A stretch of DNA of 64,000 nt from Chromatiales bacterium. GTDB lineage: Bacteria; Pseudomonadota; Gammaproteobacteria; Steroidobacterales; GCA-2729495. The stretch lies in NCBI GenBank assembly GCA_002688175.1, contig NZCC01000030.1, positions 1 to 64,000 on the forward strand, given 5' to 3'. The notes under the pieces are model-generated. The model did no database searches. It had not been told where the DNA came from and worked only from the letters and a program-made list of their open reading frames with translations. Positions 34,299 through 43,248 of this stretch are shown piece after piece; position 1 is the first letter of the stretch; each line of letters begins with the position of its first letter. The translations under genes were made by a program, and so were the position numbers.

Positions 34299-35132
34299 TT
34301 AGTCCGGATCGACCAGTTCCTCTACTGAAGTGGTCGGTGCAGAGACCAGTGCATCGGTATTGTGCTGGTCAATAAATTCCTGTCCGATCTGTTGCGCAAC
34401 TGATTTAAGTTTCGGTACAAATTTCCTGATAGCTTCGCTTTCAGGTACCGCTGTACTGGAACAGCGAAAGGTCAGCGCTGCGAGTAATCGTTCTTCAGCG
34501 ATGATCGGTACCGAGATGCTCAGTTCATCAGAAATCCTGCGTATGCGATGTGCGATGGCAAAACCACGTTTACGCGTTTCAACCAGTGAGTCGTATACTT
34601 TTTTGCGATTTCGGGCTGGCAGATCTTCTTCTTTACGAGAATTAGCCAGTACATCCAGTAAACTGTCGCGCTGTTCCTTGGGGCAGTAGGACAAGTAGCA
34701 CAAGCCGGCAGCAGAACCTAATAGCGGCACGCGGAAGCCCGGGCCACGTTTTTCAACCGCGAGTGGGCTCTGATGGTCAGTCGTCTGGCGAACCAGCATG
34801 GTAGAACTCGATAATGTCGCAATGGCTACCGGCCAAATTATTTCGCGACATAGATCGTAAATGTATGGACGTGCAATTTGTGTAACCCAGGCTTCGTCAT
34901 CAAAGCCATCGCTCAGCCCGCGAACCATGATGGTCAGCCGGTAGCGATCATCAGATGCAGCACGGTAGGCATAACCGGCGACACACAGTGTTTCAAGAAT
35001 CCGGTAAGTAGTAGTGCGCGGTAAATCAATAGAGTTTGCAACTTCTGAAACAGTGGCGCCGTTGTGTTTATTCAGAACATGCAGGACTTCTAGTCCACGC
35101 AGTAATGCTCGAATAGGGCGTGTAGAACTCAT
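34299..35132 (-). CDS. IclR family transcriptional regulator
   Basis: A 277-residue regulator. The N-terminal winged helix covers about 5-65 (RALLRGLEVLHVLNKHNGATVSEVANSIDLPRTTTYRILETLCVAGYAYRA), and the C-terminal IclR ligand domain is seen from about 85 with IYDLCREIIWPVAIATL and RRISDELSISVPIIAEERLLAALTF. IclR members bind aromatic or small organic acids and control catabolic operons. It converges with hyuB and diverges from the cytochrome genes, so it may control the hyu, mvaB-like and cytochrome genes. Confidence 0.9.
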   Translation of the reverse strand: MSSTRPIRALLRGLEVLHVLNKHNGATVSEVANSIDLPRTTTYRILETLCVAGYAYRAASDDRYRLTIMVRGLSDGFDDEAWVTQIARPYIYDLCREIIWPVAIATLSSSTMLVRQTTDHQSPLAVEKRGPGFRVPLLGSAAGLCYLSYCPKEQRDSLLDVLANSRKEEDLPARNRKKVYDSLVETRKRGFAIAHRIRRISDELSISVPIIAEERLLAALTFRCSSTAVPESEAIRKFVPKLKSVAQQIGQEFIDQHNTDALVSAPTTSVEELVDPD

Positions 35133-35373
35133 AGGTTAATGCAGACTCATCTTGACCAGCAGGCGGACAATCTTAGCTGCAAATTGCTTTAAAGCCAACC
35201 CCAAATAAATACTTAGAACTCAATAAGTTGTGACAGTTTGTAACAGTTATTTTCGGGCCATGTGCCCAATTACGTCCGACTGGTTGGATGCATGGCAAAT
35301 GGCTAACATAACCCCGCTTCAAGCAGAGGAATGCGGCATCGGAGCGGTTGGCTAACATCCAAGAGGGACTTTA

Positions 35374-35916
35374 ATGAGTGATGAATCAGAGCCGGGACAA
35401 CAGTCCCGGACAGATACTATTTTGGGCTGGCTGGTGGCAATCACGTTCATTGTACTGTTGTGGAATATTATCCAGATGCCCAGAACGGTACTTGAGGAAC
35501 GCGAACCGCTGATGTTTTTCCATTATTCCATGGGCCTCATCGTTTCAATTCTGGCGGCAATCCGTATCTATTGGTGGCTGCGTGAACCAGCGCCGGAACC
35601 TCCGAGTGAATTACCCGTTGCATCTTTTGGTTTTAATCGAGCGATCCTGTTTGCTTTATTGTTGGTGTTTGCCGTAGAGACCGTTATTGGTTTTGTCTAT
35701 GCATGGGGTGCCGGGCATGATGTCGTACTATTCGGCGTGCATTTGCCGGCTTTCATTGCCAAGAGTGAGCCGTTACGCATGTCGATGGGTTATTTCCACA
35801 GTGCCCTGGGATTTTACTACCTGATGCTGTTTGTCATCTGGTTTGCCTTTGGCGTTTATCAGAAGATCCGCTACGGCGTAGGCCTGAAAAGACTGTTTCC
35901 CGGCTCCAGCGTGTGA
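35374..35916 (+). CDS. Cytochrome b561-type membrane protein
   Basis: A 180-residue membrane protein with four helices: TILGWLVAITFIVLLWNIIQ, FFHYSMGLIVSILAAIRIY, FALLLVFAVETVIGFVYAWG, and YFHSALGFYYLMLFVIWFAFGVY. His residues in FFHYSMG, the HLPAF loop and YFHSALG can hold two b hemes as in bacterial b561/NiFe-hydrogenase-type cytochromes. It lies 42 bases before a membrane-anchored cytochrome c and probably passes electrons to it. ATG at 35374; a GGGAC region is the nearest ribosome site. Confidence 0.83.
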   Translation: MSDESEPGQQSRTDTILGWLVAITFIVLLWNIIQMPRTVLEEREPLMFFHYSMGLIVSILAAIRIYWWLREPAPEPPSELPVASFGFNRAILFALLLVFAVETVIGFVYAWGAGHDVVLFGVHLPAFIAKSEPLRMSMGYFHSALGFYYLMLFVIWFAFGVYQKIRYGVGLKRLFPGSSV

Positions 35917-35958
35917 TCGCGGTAACCAGATATCCTGTTAATCGAGTAAGGAGTTAAC

Positions 35959-36492
35959 GTGAGCGCATCAGCCGGTCATAAAATGCTATATGCCATAACA
36001 CTACTGGCATTCCTGGCCCTGGCCCTGTATTTCCCATATTGGTGGTTCGGTGTTGTACCGTTTGGGGTTGACGACAGGGTTTCCCAGAGTGAAATCGAGC
36101 AATTATTAGCAGGTAAGAATCTTCCTGATTACTACGCTGAGCCATTGCCGGAGATATCCGATGAAGAGTACGCGGCACAAAAAGCAGCATTTATGTGGTG
36201 TCGTTTTTGCCACACCCTGAAACACGGCGAAGAAAACAAGGTCGGACCCAACCTGTACCGGATTTTTGGCAATCCTGCTGCTGTTGTTGCGGGATTTCCG
36301 TATTCGGGTTCATTTATCGAAGCACGTGAGAATGGACTGGTCTGGACGCCGGAAAACATGGCGGCGCTGATCGCAGCACCGCATAAACTGGTGCCCGGCA
36401 ATCGCATGCGCTATCCGCCGATGCTCTTTTACGAGGATAACCCTGAACGTCAGCAACGAATGCTTCAGTTTGTACTGCGCGAAACGCGTTAG
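35959..36492 (+). CDS. Membrane-anchored c-type cytochrome, single heme
   Basis: A 177-residue protein with a GTG start preceded by AAGGAG. An N-terminal anchor (residues about 8-30) leads to a periplasmic domain with one heme motif CRFCH at 81-85, VGPNLYRIFG and a probable axial Met in PGNRMRYPPM. This resembles the mitochondrial-type class I cytochrome c fold. It follows the b561 gene and could take electrons from it and pass them to a terminal oxidase. No CycM- or oxidase-specific feature is seen. Confidence 0.9.
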   Translation: MSASAGHKMLYAITLLAFLALALYFPYWWFGVVPFGVDDRVSQSEIEQLLAGKNLPDYYAEPLPEISDEEYAAQKAAFMWCRFCHTLKHGEENKVGPNLYRIFGNPAAVVAGFPYSGSFIEARENGLVWTPENMAALIAAPHKLVPGNRMRYPPMLFYEDNPERQQRMLQFVLRETR

Positions 36493-36525
36493 GGACTTAT
36501 GAGAGCCGGTCAGGCGGGCCAGGGT

Positions 36526-37344
36526 TTATTGGATATCATGTTTGTAGACATGAATGTCTCTTTGCGGGTAAGGAATTGAGAATCCTTCGGCATCGAAGCG
36601 TTTTTTGATTTGCTCAAGGGTGTCGCAATGCACCGCCCAATAGTCAGCTGATTTGACCCACGGCCGGACCACAAAATTAACGCTCGAATCGCCAAGTTCT
36701 GCAAGTGCAACTGCCGGAGCGGGGTCGTCGAGGATCCGGTCGTCACTGGCTATGATTTCTTCCAATACCTTGCGAACCTGATCTAAATCGTCGTTATAGC
36801 CGCAGCCGGCAACGAGATCCACGCGGCGAGTCGGGTTAGCTGAGAAGTTGGTAATTTCACCGGCCATGATCTTGCTATTGGGGATAATGATTTTCTTATT
36901 ATCAGGTGTCTTCATGATCGTCGTAAAGATCTGTACCTCTTCGACGGTCCCGGTAACACCCCCGGCATCAATAAAGTCGCCGACACGATAGGGCCTGAAT
37001 ATAACTATCATGATTCCGGAAGCAAAGTTGGACAGCGAGCCTTGCAGTGCCAGGCCAATAGCCAGACCTGCAGCTCCGACTACCGCGAGCAGTGATGTAG
37101 TTTGTACCCCGAGTTTATTGATCGTTGCGATGATGACAGCGATCATCAGCGTGTAATAGAGCATATTGCCAAGAAAATGCTCGAGCGTATCTTCTATATT
37201 GGCTTTGGCCATTCCTCTTTTGGCCAGGCCAGTCAGAAGTTTTGCGATCCATTTGCCAACAAAGAAAATGGCAATCGCATAGGCCAGACGAAAGCCGATC
37301 AAACTAATGAATTCAGTAGAGAGGGTGGGAATTTCGGCATCCAT
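36526..37344 (-). CDS. MscS family mechanosensitive channel, short type
   Basis: A 272-residue MscS protein with three membrane helices at the start (about 12-35, 55-80 and the pore helix), the pore motif LLAVVGAAGLAIGLALQGSLSNFASGIMIV, and the beta domain (FRPYRVGDFIDAGGVTGTVEEVQIFTT) plus the C-terminal alpha/beta part. This is the standard size for E. coli MscS (286) and the family protects against osmotic downshock. It converges with the cytochrome c gene and is divergent from the aldo/keto reductase pseudogene. Confidence 0.94.
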   Translation of the reverse strand: MDAEIPTLSTEFISLIGFRLAYAIAIFFVGKWIAKLLTGLAKRGMAKANIEDTLEHFLGNMLYYTLMIAVIIATINKLGVQTTSLLAVVGAAGLAIGLALQGSLSNFASGIMIVIFRPYRVGDFIDAGGVTGTVEEVQIFTTIMKTPDNKKIIIPNSKIMAGEITNFSANPTRRVDLVAGCGYNDDLDQVRKVLEEIIASDDRILDDPAPAVALAELGDSSVNFVVRPWVKSADYWAVHCDTLEQIKKRFDAEGFSIPYPQRDIHVYKHDIQ

Positions 37345-37478
37345 TACAAAGGGTCCTTGTTTTGTGATTCAGGGTTGGAACCGTTATCTTGCTGCTCATA
37401 AGTAAAATTTGCAAAACGGCGCCATTCCAGTGGCTGAAAACAGTATTAATGTGATTTCTATAAAAAGTAGATAACAAT

Positions 37479-38295
37479 ATGAAATATATAGCATTAGGAA
37501 AAAGCGGTTTAAAGGTTTCAGAGATTTGCCTGGGCACGATGACCTTCGGCGAAGAATTCGGTATTGGGGCGGCTGGGTACAGACTATATTGATCTTTTCT
37601 GGGTGCATGCCTGGGACGGTAGCACTGGACTCAGTGAAGTCATGCGTGCGCTGGACGATCAGGTCCGGAATGGCAAGATCCTGCATATTGGCATCAGTAA
37701 CGCACCTGCGTGGGTAATTTCAGCGGCAAATACCCTCGCCGAGGAGCGCGGATGGACCCCATTTACGGCTATGCAGTTACATTACAACCTCGTCGAACGA
37801 TCAATTGAGAGCGAACATTTTGCCCTCGCAAATGCACAAAACATGGCCATCACGCCCTGGAGCCCATTAGCGGGTGGCCTGCTGACCGGCAAGTTCAATC
37901 GTGATCAGGATCCGGGTAGCCGGGCAGGTACCCGGTTGGCTGACAGCCCCCGACGTGCCCAGGTGCTGGATGAAAAGAACCTGGAGGTAGCTGAAAAGCT
38001 GGCTGAGCTCGCACGGGAAATGGGTTGTTCGCCGGCCCAACTTGCTCTGGTCTGGATGATGAGGCGGACCACAACCTGCGTGGTGCCGATTATCGGTGCC
38101 CGTAAACTCGATCAATTACAGGATAACCTGGGTGCCACGCAAATTGAGCTTACGCCTGTGCAGATTGCAGCGCTCGACGAACTGGCCGCGCCGGAGACGG
38201 CCTACCCGCAAATGCTTTATGAGAGTGATTTCTTTCGCGCGTTAATGTACGGCGAAGCCTGGCACCAGCTGGAACTCGACCGGCCATGGCAATAA
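37479..38295 (+). pseudogene. Aldo/keto reductase, internal deletion with frameshift
   Basis: A reductase start ([21 protein letters not shown]) runs for about 30 residues to FGEEFGIG and then stops early at TGA 37590. In another frame, from about 37564, the sequence resumes as [19 protein letters not shown] and continues to the normal C terminus (ITPWSPLAGGLLTG, and so on). In the family about 75-80 residues separate these parts, holding the catalytic Asp and Tyr (DTANVY), Lys (ATKF) and His. All four are gone and the frame does not match, so the protein cannot work. The junction lies in the G-rich GGGGCGGCTGGG. Confidence 0.88.
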
Positions 38296-38324
38296 CACCA
38301 AGGTGAAACCCAACCGGGCGGGGA

Positions 38325-39836
38325 TCAGAACATGACAGTCGTCGATTTGGTTTTCAGGTAAGAATCCAGGCCTTCCAGACCCATTTCCCGGCCCCATCCG
38401 GATTGTCGGTTACCACCGAACGGAATCGCCGGATCGACGGCCGCATGGCAATTGATCGCGACCTGGCCTGAGTCGATCTTGTTAACCATTTGATGCGCGA
38501 CGGAAATATCCTGGCTCCAGACGCTACCTGACAGTCCGTAGATCGTACTGTTGCACTGCTCGGCGATTGAATCGAGATCGCTGTCGGCAAATTTTTGTAC
38601 GCACAGGACCGGACCGAAAATCTCTTCTTTGGCAATTTTCATGTCCATTGTGGTCTGGCCGAAAATTGTTGGTTGCACGAAATGACCCGGACCCGTCAGA
38701 GCGTCGCCCCCACAGACAAGGTCCGCGTTAGTCGCCTTGCCGGCCTCAATGTAACCCATGACGGTCTCGACCTGGTCAGAGGAGATCAGCGGCCCGATTT
38801 CCGTGTCCGGGTTAAGTCCGGGGCCGATGTTGAACGCATTGGCCATTGACGCAACTCCGTTGATGACTTCTTCATACACGTCGTCGTGAACAAACATTCG
38901 AGTGCCCGCCATGCAGTTCTGACCCTGCAGGAAAAACGCGGCCCGCGCCGCACCCGGGATGACCCGGTCAATATCGGCATCCGGGAAAACGACCACCGGA
39001 GATTTGCCGCCCAATTCAAGGGTGACTTTCTTCAGGTTGCCCGCCGCAGCTTTCAGAATGATTTTGCCGACCTCGGTAGAGCCGGTAAATGCAATCTTGT
39101 CAACGCCGTCATGTTCGGCGAGCGCAGCACCGGCATCGCTCCCATGACCGGTGACAATATTGAAGACACCGTCGGGTATCCCGACTTCCTTGGTCAGGTG
39201 GCCAATCAGTAGCGCGGACAGCGGCGTTATCTCAGCAGGTTTGAGTATCATCGTGCAACCGGCTGCCAGGGCCGGTGCCAGTTTCAGGATGACCATCGGC
39301 AATGGTGCATTCCAGGGCGTGATGGCACCGACAACGCCGATGGGTTCGCGTTGCGTGTAAGTCAGGGTCCCGCCGTTTGGCGCACCGCCGGGGGATACCG
39401 GAATGGTTTGCCCATGAATTTTTGTGGCCCAGCCGGCATAGTAACGCAGGTAATTCACGCCGGCCGCAACGATTGAATACATCGCGATCGGTCGTGGCAT
39501 GCCGTTATCGAGCACTTCCAGCTCGGTGCAGAGATTCAGGCGTGTTTCGAGTGCGTCGGCCAGTTTCCATATCAGTCGGCTGCGCTCATGTGTCGTCATC
39601 GTGGACCATTCGCCCTTGAGCGCTTTACGTGCAGCTACTACCGCACGATCGATATCATCAGCGCCGCCGCACGCGACCTCAGCTATAAAAGTTTCTGTTG
39701 CCGGATCCTCGATGGTGGACGTTTCCCCACTGATTGGGTCAACCCATTCGCCACCAATCAATAGCTGGTGCTTTTGGTCAAGAAAATCCTGGGTTTCCTG
39801 TGCTGGCGTTATGATGTCTTCGGGCAGGGCGCTCAT
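38325..39836 (-). CDS. NAD(P)-dependent aldehyde dehydrogenase
   Basis: A 503-residue aldehyde dehydrogenase. The cofactor fold has GAITPWNAPLPMVILKLAPALAAG and FTGSTEVGKIIL; the general base is in TLELGGKSPVVV and the catalytic Cys in LQGQNCMAGTRMFV. EEIFGPVLCV and the end IPFGGNRQSGWGREMGLEGLDSYL complete the signature. The substrate cannot be chosen between betaine-aldehyde, phenylacetaldehyde and other types. It converges with the broken reductase gene, and has a gap of about 200 bases before the divergent MFS gene. Confidence 0.94.
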   Translation of the reverse strand: MSALPEDIITPAQETQDFLDQKHQLLIGGEWVDPISGETSTIEDPATETFIAEVACGGADDIDRAVVAARKALKGEWSTMTTHERSRLIWKLADALETRLNLCTELEVLDNGMPRPIAMYSIVAAGVNYLRYYAGWATKIHGQTIPVSPGGAPNGGTLTYTQREPIGVVGAITPWNAPLPMVILKLAPALAAGCTMILKPAEITPLSALLIGHLTKEVGIPDGVFNIVTGHGSDAGAALAEHDGVDKIAFTGSTEVGKIILKAAAGNLKKVTLELGGKSPVVVFPDADIDRVIPGAARAAFFLQGQNCMAGTRMFVHDDVYEEVINGVASMANAFNIGPGLNPDTEIGPLISSDQVETVMGYIEAGKATNADLVCGGDALTGPGHFVQPTIFGQTTMDMKIAKEEIFGPVLCVQKFADSDLDSIAEQCNSTIYGLSGSVWSQDISVAHQMVNKIDSGQVAINCHAAVDPAIPFGGNRQSGWGREMGLEGLDSYLKTKSTTVMF

Positions 39837-40042
39837 GGTCGTTCCTCATTATAGGTATTAGTCAGTAGACCAGCATATATGTGCTGAGCAGCGAGAATCA
39901 AGTAGCGCCGGGGCTGCGTAAGCAACCGGGCATGGATAAAATAGACGCCAGTCCCTCCCGGGATCTGGATATATTCCCACCTGTAGCCTGACCGGTATGG
40001 TGGGGCGTACTGGCCTGTAGCGGTCATTGTAGGGGGTTGAGC

Positions 40043-41314
40043 TTGAAATTTCCGGTTCGTTGGCAGATTGCCATTTTGCTGTGTTTGATCACGATGATTA
40101 ATTATCTTGATCGGCAGGCTTTCGCCGTTGCCGGGCCTGTTCTGGTTGATTTATTTGCGCTCAGCAATACCGAGTACGGATTGATCGGATCTGCGTTCCT
40201 GTTTGCCTATGGCATCGGGCAACTCATAGTGGGTCCTGTGGTCGATCGGTTCGGGACCAAGCGGTCATTCCATTTCGCCGTTATCGCCTGGAGCCTGGTC
40301 GGCATTCTGCATGCGGTTGGCCGCGGATTTATGAGTTTCTTTTTGCTGCGGGCAATGCTGGGCATTACGGAAGCGATGAATCTGCCCGCCGCAATCAAGG
40401 CCGTGGCGGAATGGTTTCCGCAGGCGGAACGTTCGATGGCAGTCGGTATCGTGACCGCCGGGATAGGACTTGGAGCGATCATTGCGCCGCCTCTGCTGAT
40501 TTGGCTGATCGTCTCTTTTGGCTGGCAATGGGCTTTTATCGTACCCGGAGTATCGGGATTAGTCTGGCTGCTTATCTGGCATAAGTATTACGAAAGCCCT
40601 GAAAAACATGCGGGTATTTCAGCGACGGAGCGGAATTTGATCCTTGCCGATCGTCCCCTGGCCACCGAAGGGTCGAGTAGTGAGCCTGCCGTCGTTGAAC
40701 CCTGGTATGGATTTATTCATTTTTTTGAATATCGTGAAGTGTGGGGGTTGCTGCTGAGTCGTGTGGCCAGCGATGGCGCATTCTATTTTTTTGTTGCCTG
40801 GCTGCCTCTTTATCTGTCTCAGGAACGCGGTTTTGATTTGCAGGCACTGGCTTTTTCTGTAGCTATCCCGTTTGTTGCAGCGGATGCCGGTAGCTTATTC
40901 GGTGGCTGGCTGGGGACCCGACTCATTCGTTCCGGCTGGTCTGTCAATGCGGCCCGCAAGGTCATCATCTGGGTTGCTGCGTTACTGGTGCCCTGTGCGC
41001 TGCTGGCGGCTCTGGCCGACTCGGCGCCGGTCGCGATCAGACTGATTTGCCTGGCGATGTTTGCCATTCAAATGAAAGCATCCAGCCATTTCACACTGCC
41101 AGCCGATCTGTTTCCAGCCAGGGATGTGGCGACCATCTGGGGTCTGTTCGGTGCCGCCGGGAGTCTGGGCGGCGCACTGTTTGTAGTAGCCGTAGGCTGG
41201 ATTACGGAGCATTATTCTTACCTGCCGGTATTTGCAGCCGTCGGCGTCATGCATATCGTATCGGCCGTAATTATTATGGTTATGATTCCTGAAATAAAGC
41301 AATTAAAACAATAA
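40043..41314 (+). CDS. MFS transporter, anion:cation symporter-like
   Basis: A 12-helix MFS protein of about 423 residues. I start at TTG 40043 because AGGGGG (40031-40036) is then 6 bases upstream; an in-frame TTG at 40037 would leave no spacing. The first loop DRQAFAVAGPVLVDLFALSNTEYG and the motif A-like VGPVVDRFGTKRSF suit the ACS family, which takes up organic acids such as hexuronates, galactonate and phthalate. It is 19 bases from the TRAP small subunit and probably shares its transcript. Confidence 0.88.
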   Translation: MKFPVRWQIAILLCLITMINYLDRQAFAVAGPVLVDLFALSNTEYGLIGSAFLFAYGIGQLIVGPVVDRFGTKRSFHFAVIAWSLVGILHAVGRGFMSFFLLRAMLGITEAMNLPAAIKAVAEWFPQAERSMAVGIVTAGIGLGAIIAPPLLIWLIVSFGWQWAFIVPGVSGLVWLLIWHKYYESPEKHAGISATERNLILADRPLATEGSSSEPAVVEPWYGFIHFFEYREVWGLLLSRVASDGAFYFFVAWLPLYLSQERGFDLQALAFSVAIPFVAADAGSLFGGWLGTRLIRSGWSVNAARKVIIWVAALLVPCALLAALADSAPVAIRLICLAMFAIQMKASSHFTLPADLFPARDVATIWGLFGAAGSLGGALFVVAVGWITEHYSYLPVFAAVGVMHIVSAVIIMVMIPEIKQLKQ

Positions 41315-41333
41315 TTAATAATATATTTATACT

Positions 41334-41888
41334 ATGAATTCTAAGTGTCAGCCGCCGGCTATTTTTAAGCTACTCAAGCAGATCGAACGATTTGAGGGTG
41401 CGGTGACGTTTGGCTGTTTTCTGCTGCTGATTGCAGTCGTATTTGCTGACGTCGTCAGTCGAGAGGTCGTCGGCACGGGCTTGCACTGGGCGCGTCAGGT
41501 GGGTGTTTACGCGAACCTGATGATCATCATGTTCGGCATCGGTCTGGCATCCGCTTCAGGCACACACTTGCGACCCCGGTTTGCTGATAATTGGTTGCCT
41601 GCCAGCTGGTCGGGTGGATTAGATCGGTTGCAGGATACCGTCATGGCACTGTTTTGCCTGGGATTCACAGCTTTTTCGGTCAGTATTGTTTATGACGGAT
41701 TCATGCTCGGTGAACGTTCCGCTGTACTTGGAATTCTGATCTGGCCGTTTCAGTCTGTGATGCCGCTGGTCTTTCTGATTGCAACTTTCCGCCATGGTAT
41801 CTACGCGCTGTATCCGGGTTGGCGGCCCGTTGCAATGTCCGCCACTACCTCGGCACGTGGTTTTGATGACGGGAGCGGGCACAGGTGA
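41334..41888 (+). CDS. dctQ: TRAP transporter small permease DctQ-like
   Basis: A 184-residue four-helix membrane protein: FGCFLLLIAVVFADVVSREVVGTGLHWARQVGVYANLMIIMFGIGLASASG, then further helices to about 165. The DVVSRE and WARQV sequence pattern, the small size, and the DctM gene overlapping its end by four bases identify the small subunit of a TRAP system. No periplasmic binding protein (DctP) gene is beside it. Confidence 0.88.
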   Translation: MNSKCQPPAIFKLLKQIERFEGAVTFGCFLLLIAVVFADVVSREVVGTGLHWARQVGVYANLMIIMFGIGLASASGTHLRPRFADNWLPASWSGGLDRLQDTVMALFCLGFTAFSVSIVYDGFMLGERSAVLGILIWPFQSVMPLVFLIATFRHGIYALYPGWRPVAMSATTSARGFDDGSGHR

Positions 41889-43147
41889 TCGCCGGGCTCG
41901 GACTCGCATTCATGGTACTTGCGCTGCTGGCTATCCGGCAGAATCTGCTGGTCGTTCTCGGCTTCGCAACGACCTATGCAATTGTTGTCTGGGGCGATGG
42001 ACGTGTCGGCAACATCGTGATCGATATGTGGGATGCGGCCAATAAAGAAATACTGCTGTCAATTCCGCTATACATCCTGGCCGGCAATATCATGGCGCGG
42101 GGCGCGATGGCAACGCGATTGATTCGATTTATGAAAGCCGTCAGTGCGCCGGTGCCTGGTGGACTGGCGATCGCGGCCATCCTGTCTTGTGCGTTGTTTG
42201 CTGCCGTATCGGGATCGGGAACCGTCACGCTAATAGCGGTTGGGGCCATCATGTACCCGGCGTTGCTTGAAGCCGGGTATTCAAAGTCCTTTGCGATCGG
42301 CGCACTCTGTGCGGCCGGGACGCTGGGTATCATCGTGCCGCCGAGTATTCCGTTGATCCTGTATGGCGTCATGACGCAGACCTCAATCGCTGACCTGTTT
42401 ATCGCCGGTATTGGGCCATCACTGATATTAATTACACTGCTGACCGGTTATGCGTTATGGCGCAATCGTAAGATTCATGCACAGAGTGGATCAATTATTG
42501 AGACCTGGAGCGCATTGCGTGATGGTCTTTGGGCGCTGGCAATGCCGGTGATCATTCTGGGTGGTATTTACAGCGGATATTTCACAGCCACTGAATCGGC
42601 GGCTGTTGCCGTTGTTTACGCAATGCTAATAGAGATCTGCGTTTATCGGGAAATGGGTTTCACCGATCTGTATGACGTCATAGGGCAAACGACACAGCTG
42701 CTTGGGTCATTGTTTCCGGTACTGATGCTTGCGCTGAGCCTTAATATTTTCCTGGCCTACCAACAGGTGCCCGAGTTGCTCATCGGGGGCCTTGGTGAAG
42801 TTATCGACAGTCGTATGGGTTTTCTGCTTGGTATGAACCTGTTTCTGCTGGCGGTCGGTTGTGTCATGGATATTGGCTCGGCGATCTTAATCCTGGCGCC
42901 CATGCTCCAGCCGATCGCAGCAGCGCAAGGTATTGACAGCGTACATTTGGGCATCATCACCGTCGTTAACCTTGAAATCGGTTACCTGACGCCACCACTT
43001 GGTTTAAATCTGATCGTCGCAATGACCGTTTTTCGCGAGGAGTTCTGGACTGTATGCCGGGCCGTGGTGCCATTTGCACTCCTGATGTTGATCGGCTTGC
43101 AGATTGTGACATTCTGGCCCGGGTTATCACTCGCTTTGGTCAGGTGA
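41885..43147 (+). CDS. dctM: TRAP transporter large permease DctM-like
   Basis: A 420-residue membrane protein with about twelve helices. Family blocks include NIMARGAMATRLIRFMKAVSAPVPGGLAIAAILSCALFAAVSGSGTVT, LCAAGTLGIIVPPSIPLILYGVMTQTSIADLFIAGIGPSLI and ITVVNLEIGYLTPPLGLNL, plus the FYIGYFT-like TATESAAVAVVYAM. It is the channel subunit of a sodium-driven TRAP carrier. The start overlaps dctQ by four bases. Confidence 0.94.
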   Translation: MIAGLGLAFMVLALLAIRQNLLVVLGFATTYAIVVWGDGRVGNIVIDMWDAANKEILLSIPLYILAGNIMARGAMATRLIRFMKAVSAPVPGGLAIAAILSCALFAAVSGSGTVTLIAVGAIMYPALLEAGYSKSFAIGALCAAGTLGIIVPPSIPLILYGVMTQTSIADLFIAGIGPSLILITLLTGYALWRNRKIHAQSGSIIETWSALRDGLWALAMPVIILGGIYSGYFTATESAAVAVVYAMLIEICVYREMGFTDLYDVIGQTTQLLGSLFPVLMLALSLNIFLAYQQVPELLIGGLGEVIDSRMGFLLGMNLFLLAVGCVMDIGSAILILAPMLQPIAAAQGIDSVHLGIITVVNLEIGYLTPPLGLNLIVAMTVFREEFWTVCRAVVPFALLMLIGLQIVTFWPGLSLALVR

Positions 43148-43248
43148 TGATTTGTTGGCAAACGTGTTTCGGCAACTGTGTACAATACGCCGCCAGTTCA
43201 GGTAAAAAATCAATAATCAAGTTGGTAGTCCGTTAGCGGGAGGCAGAA

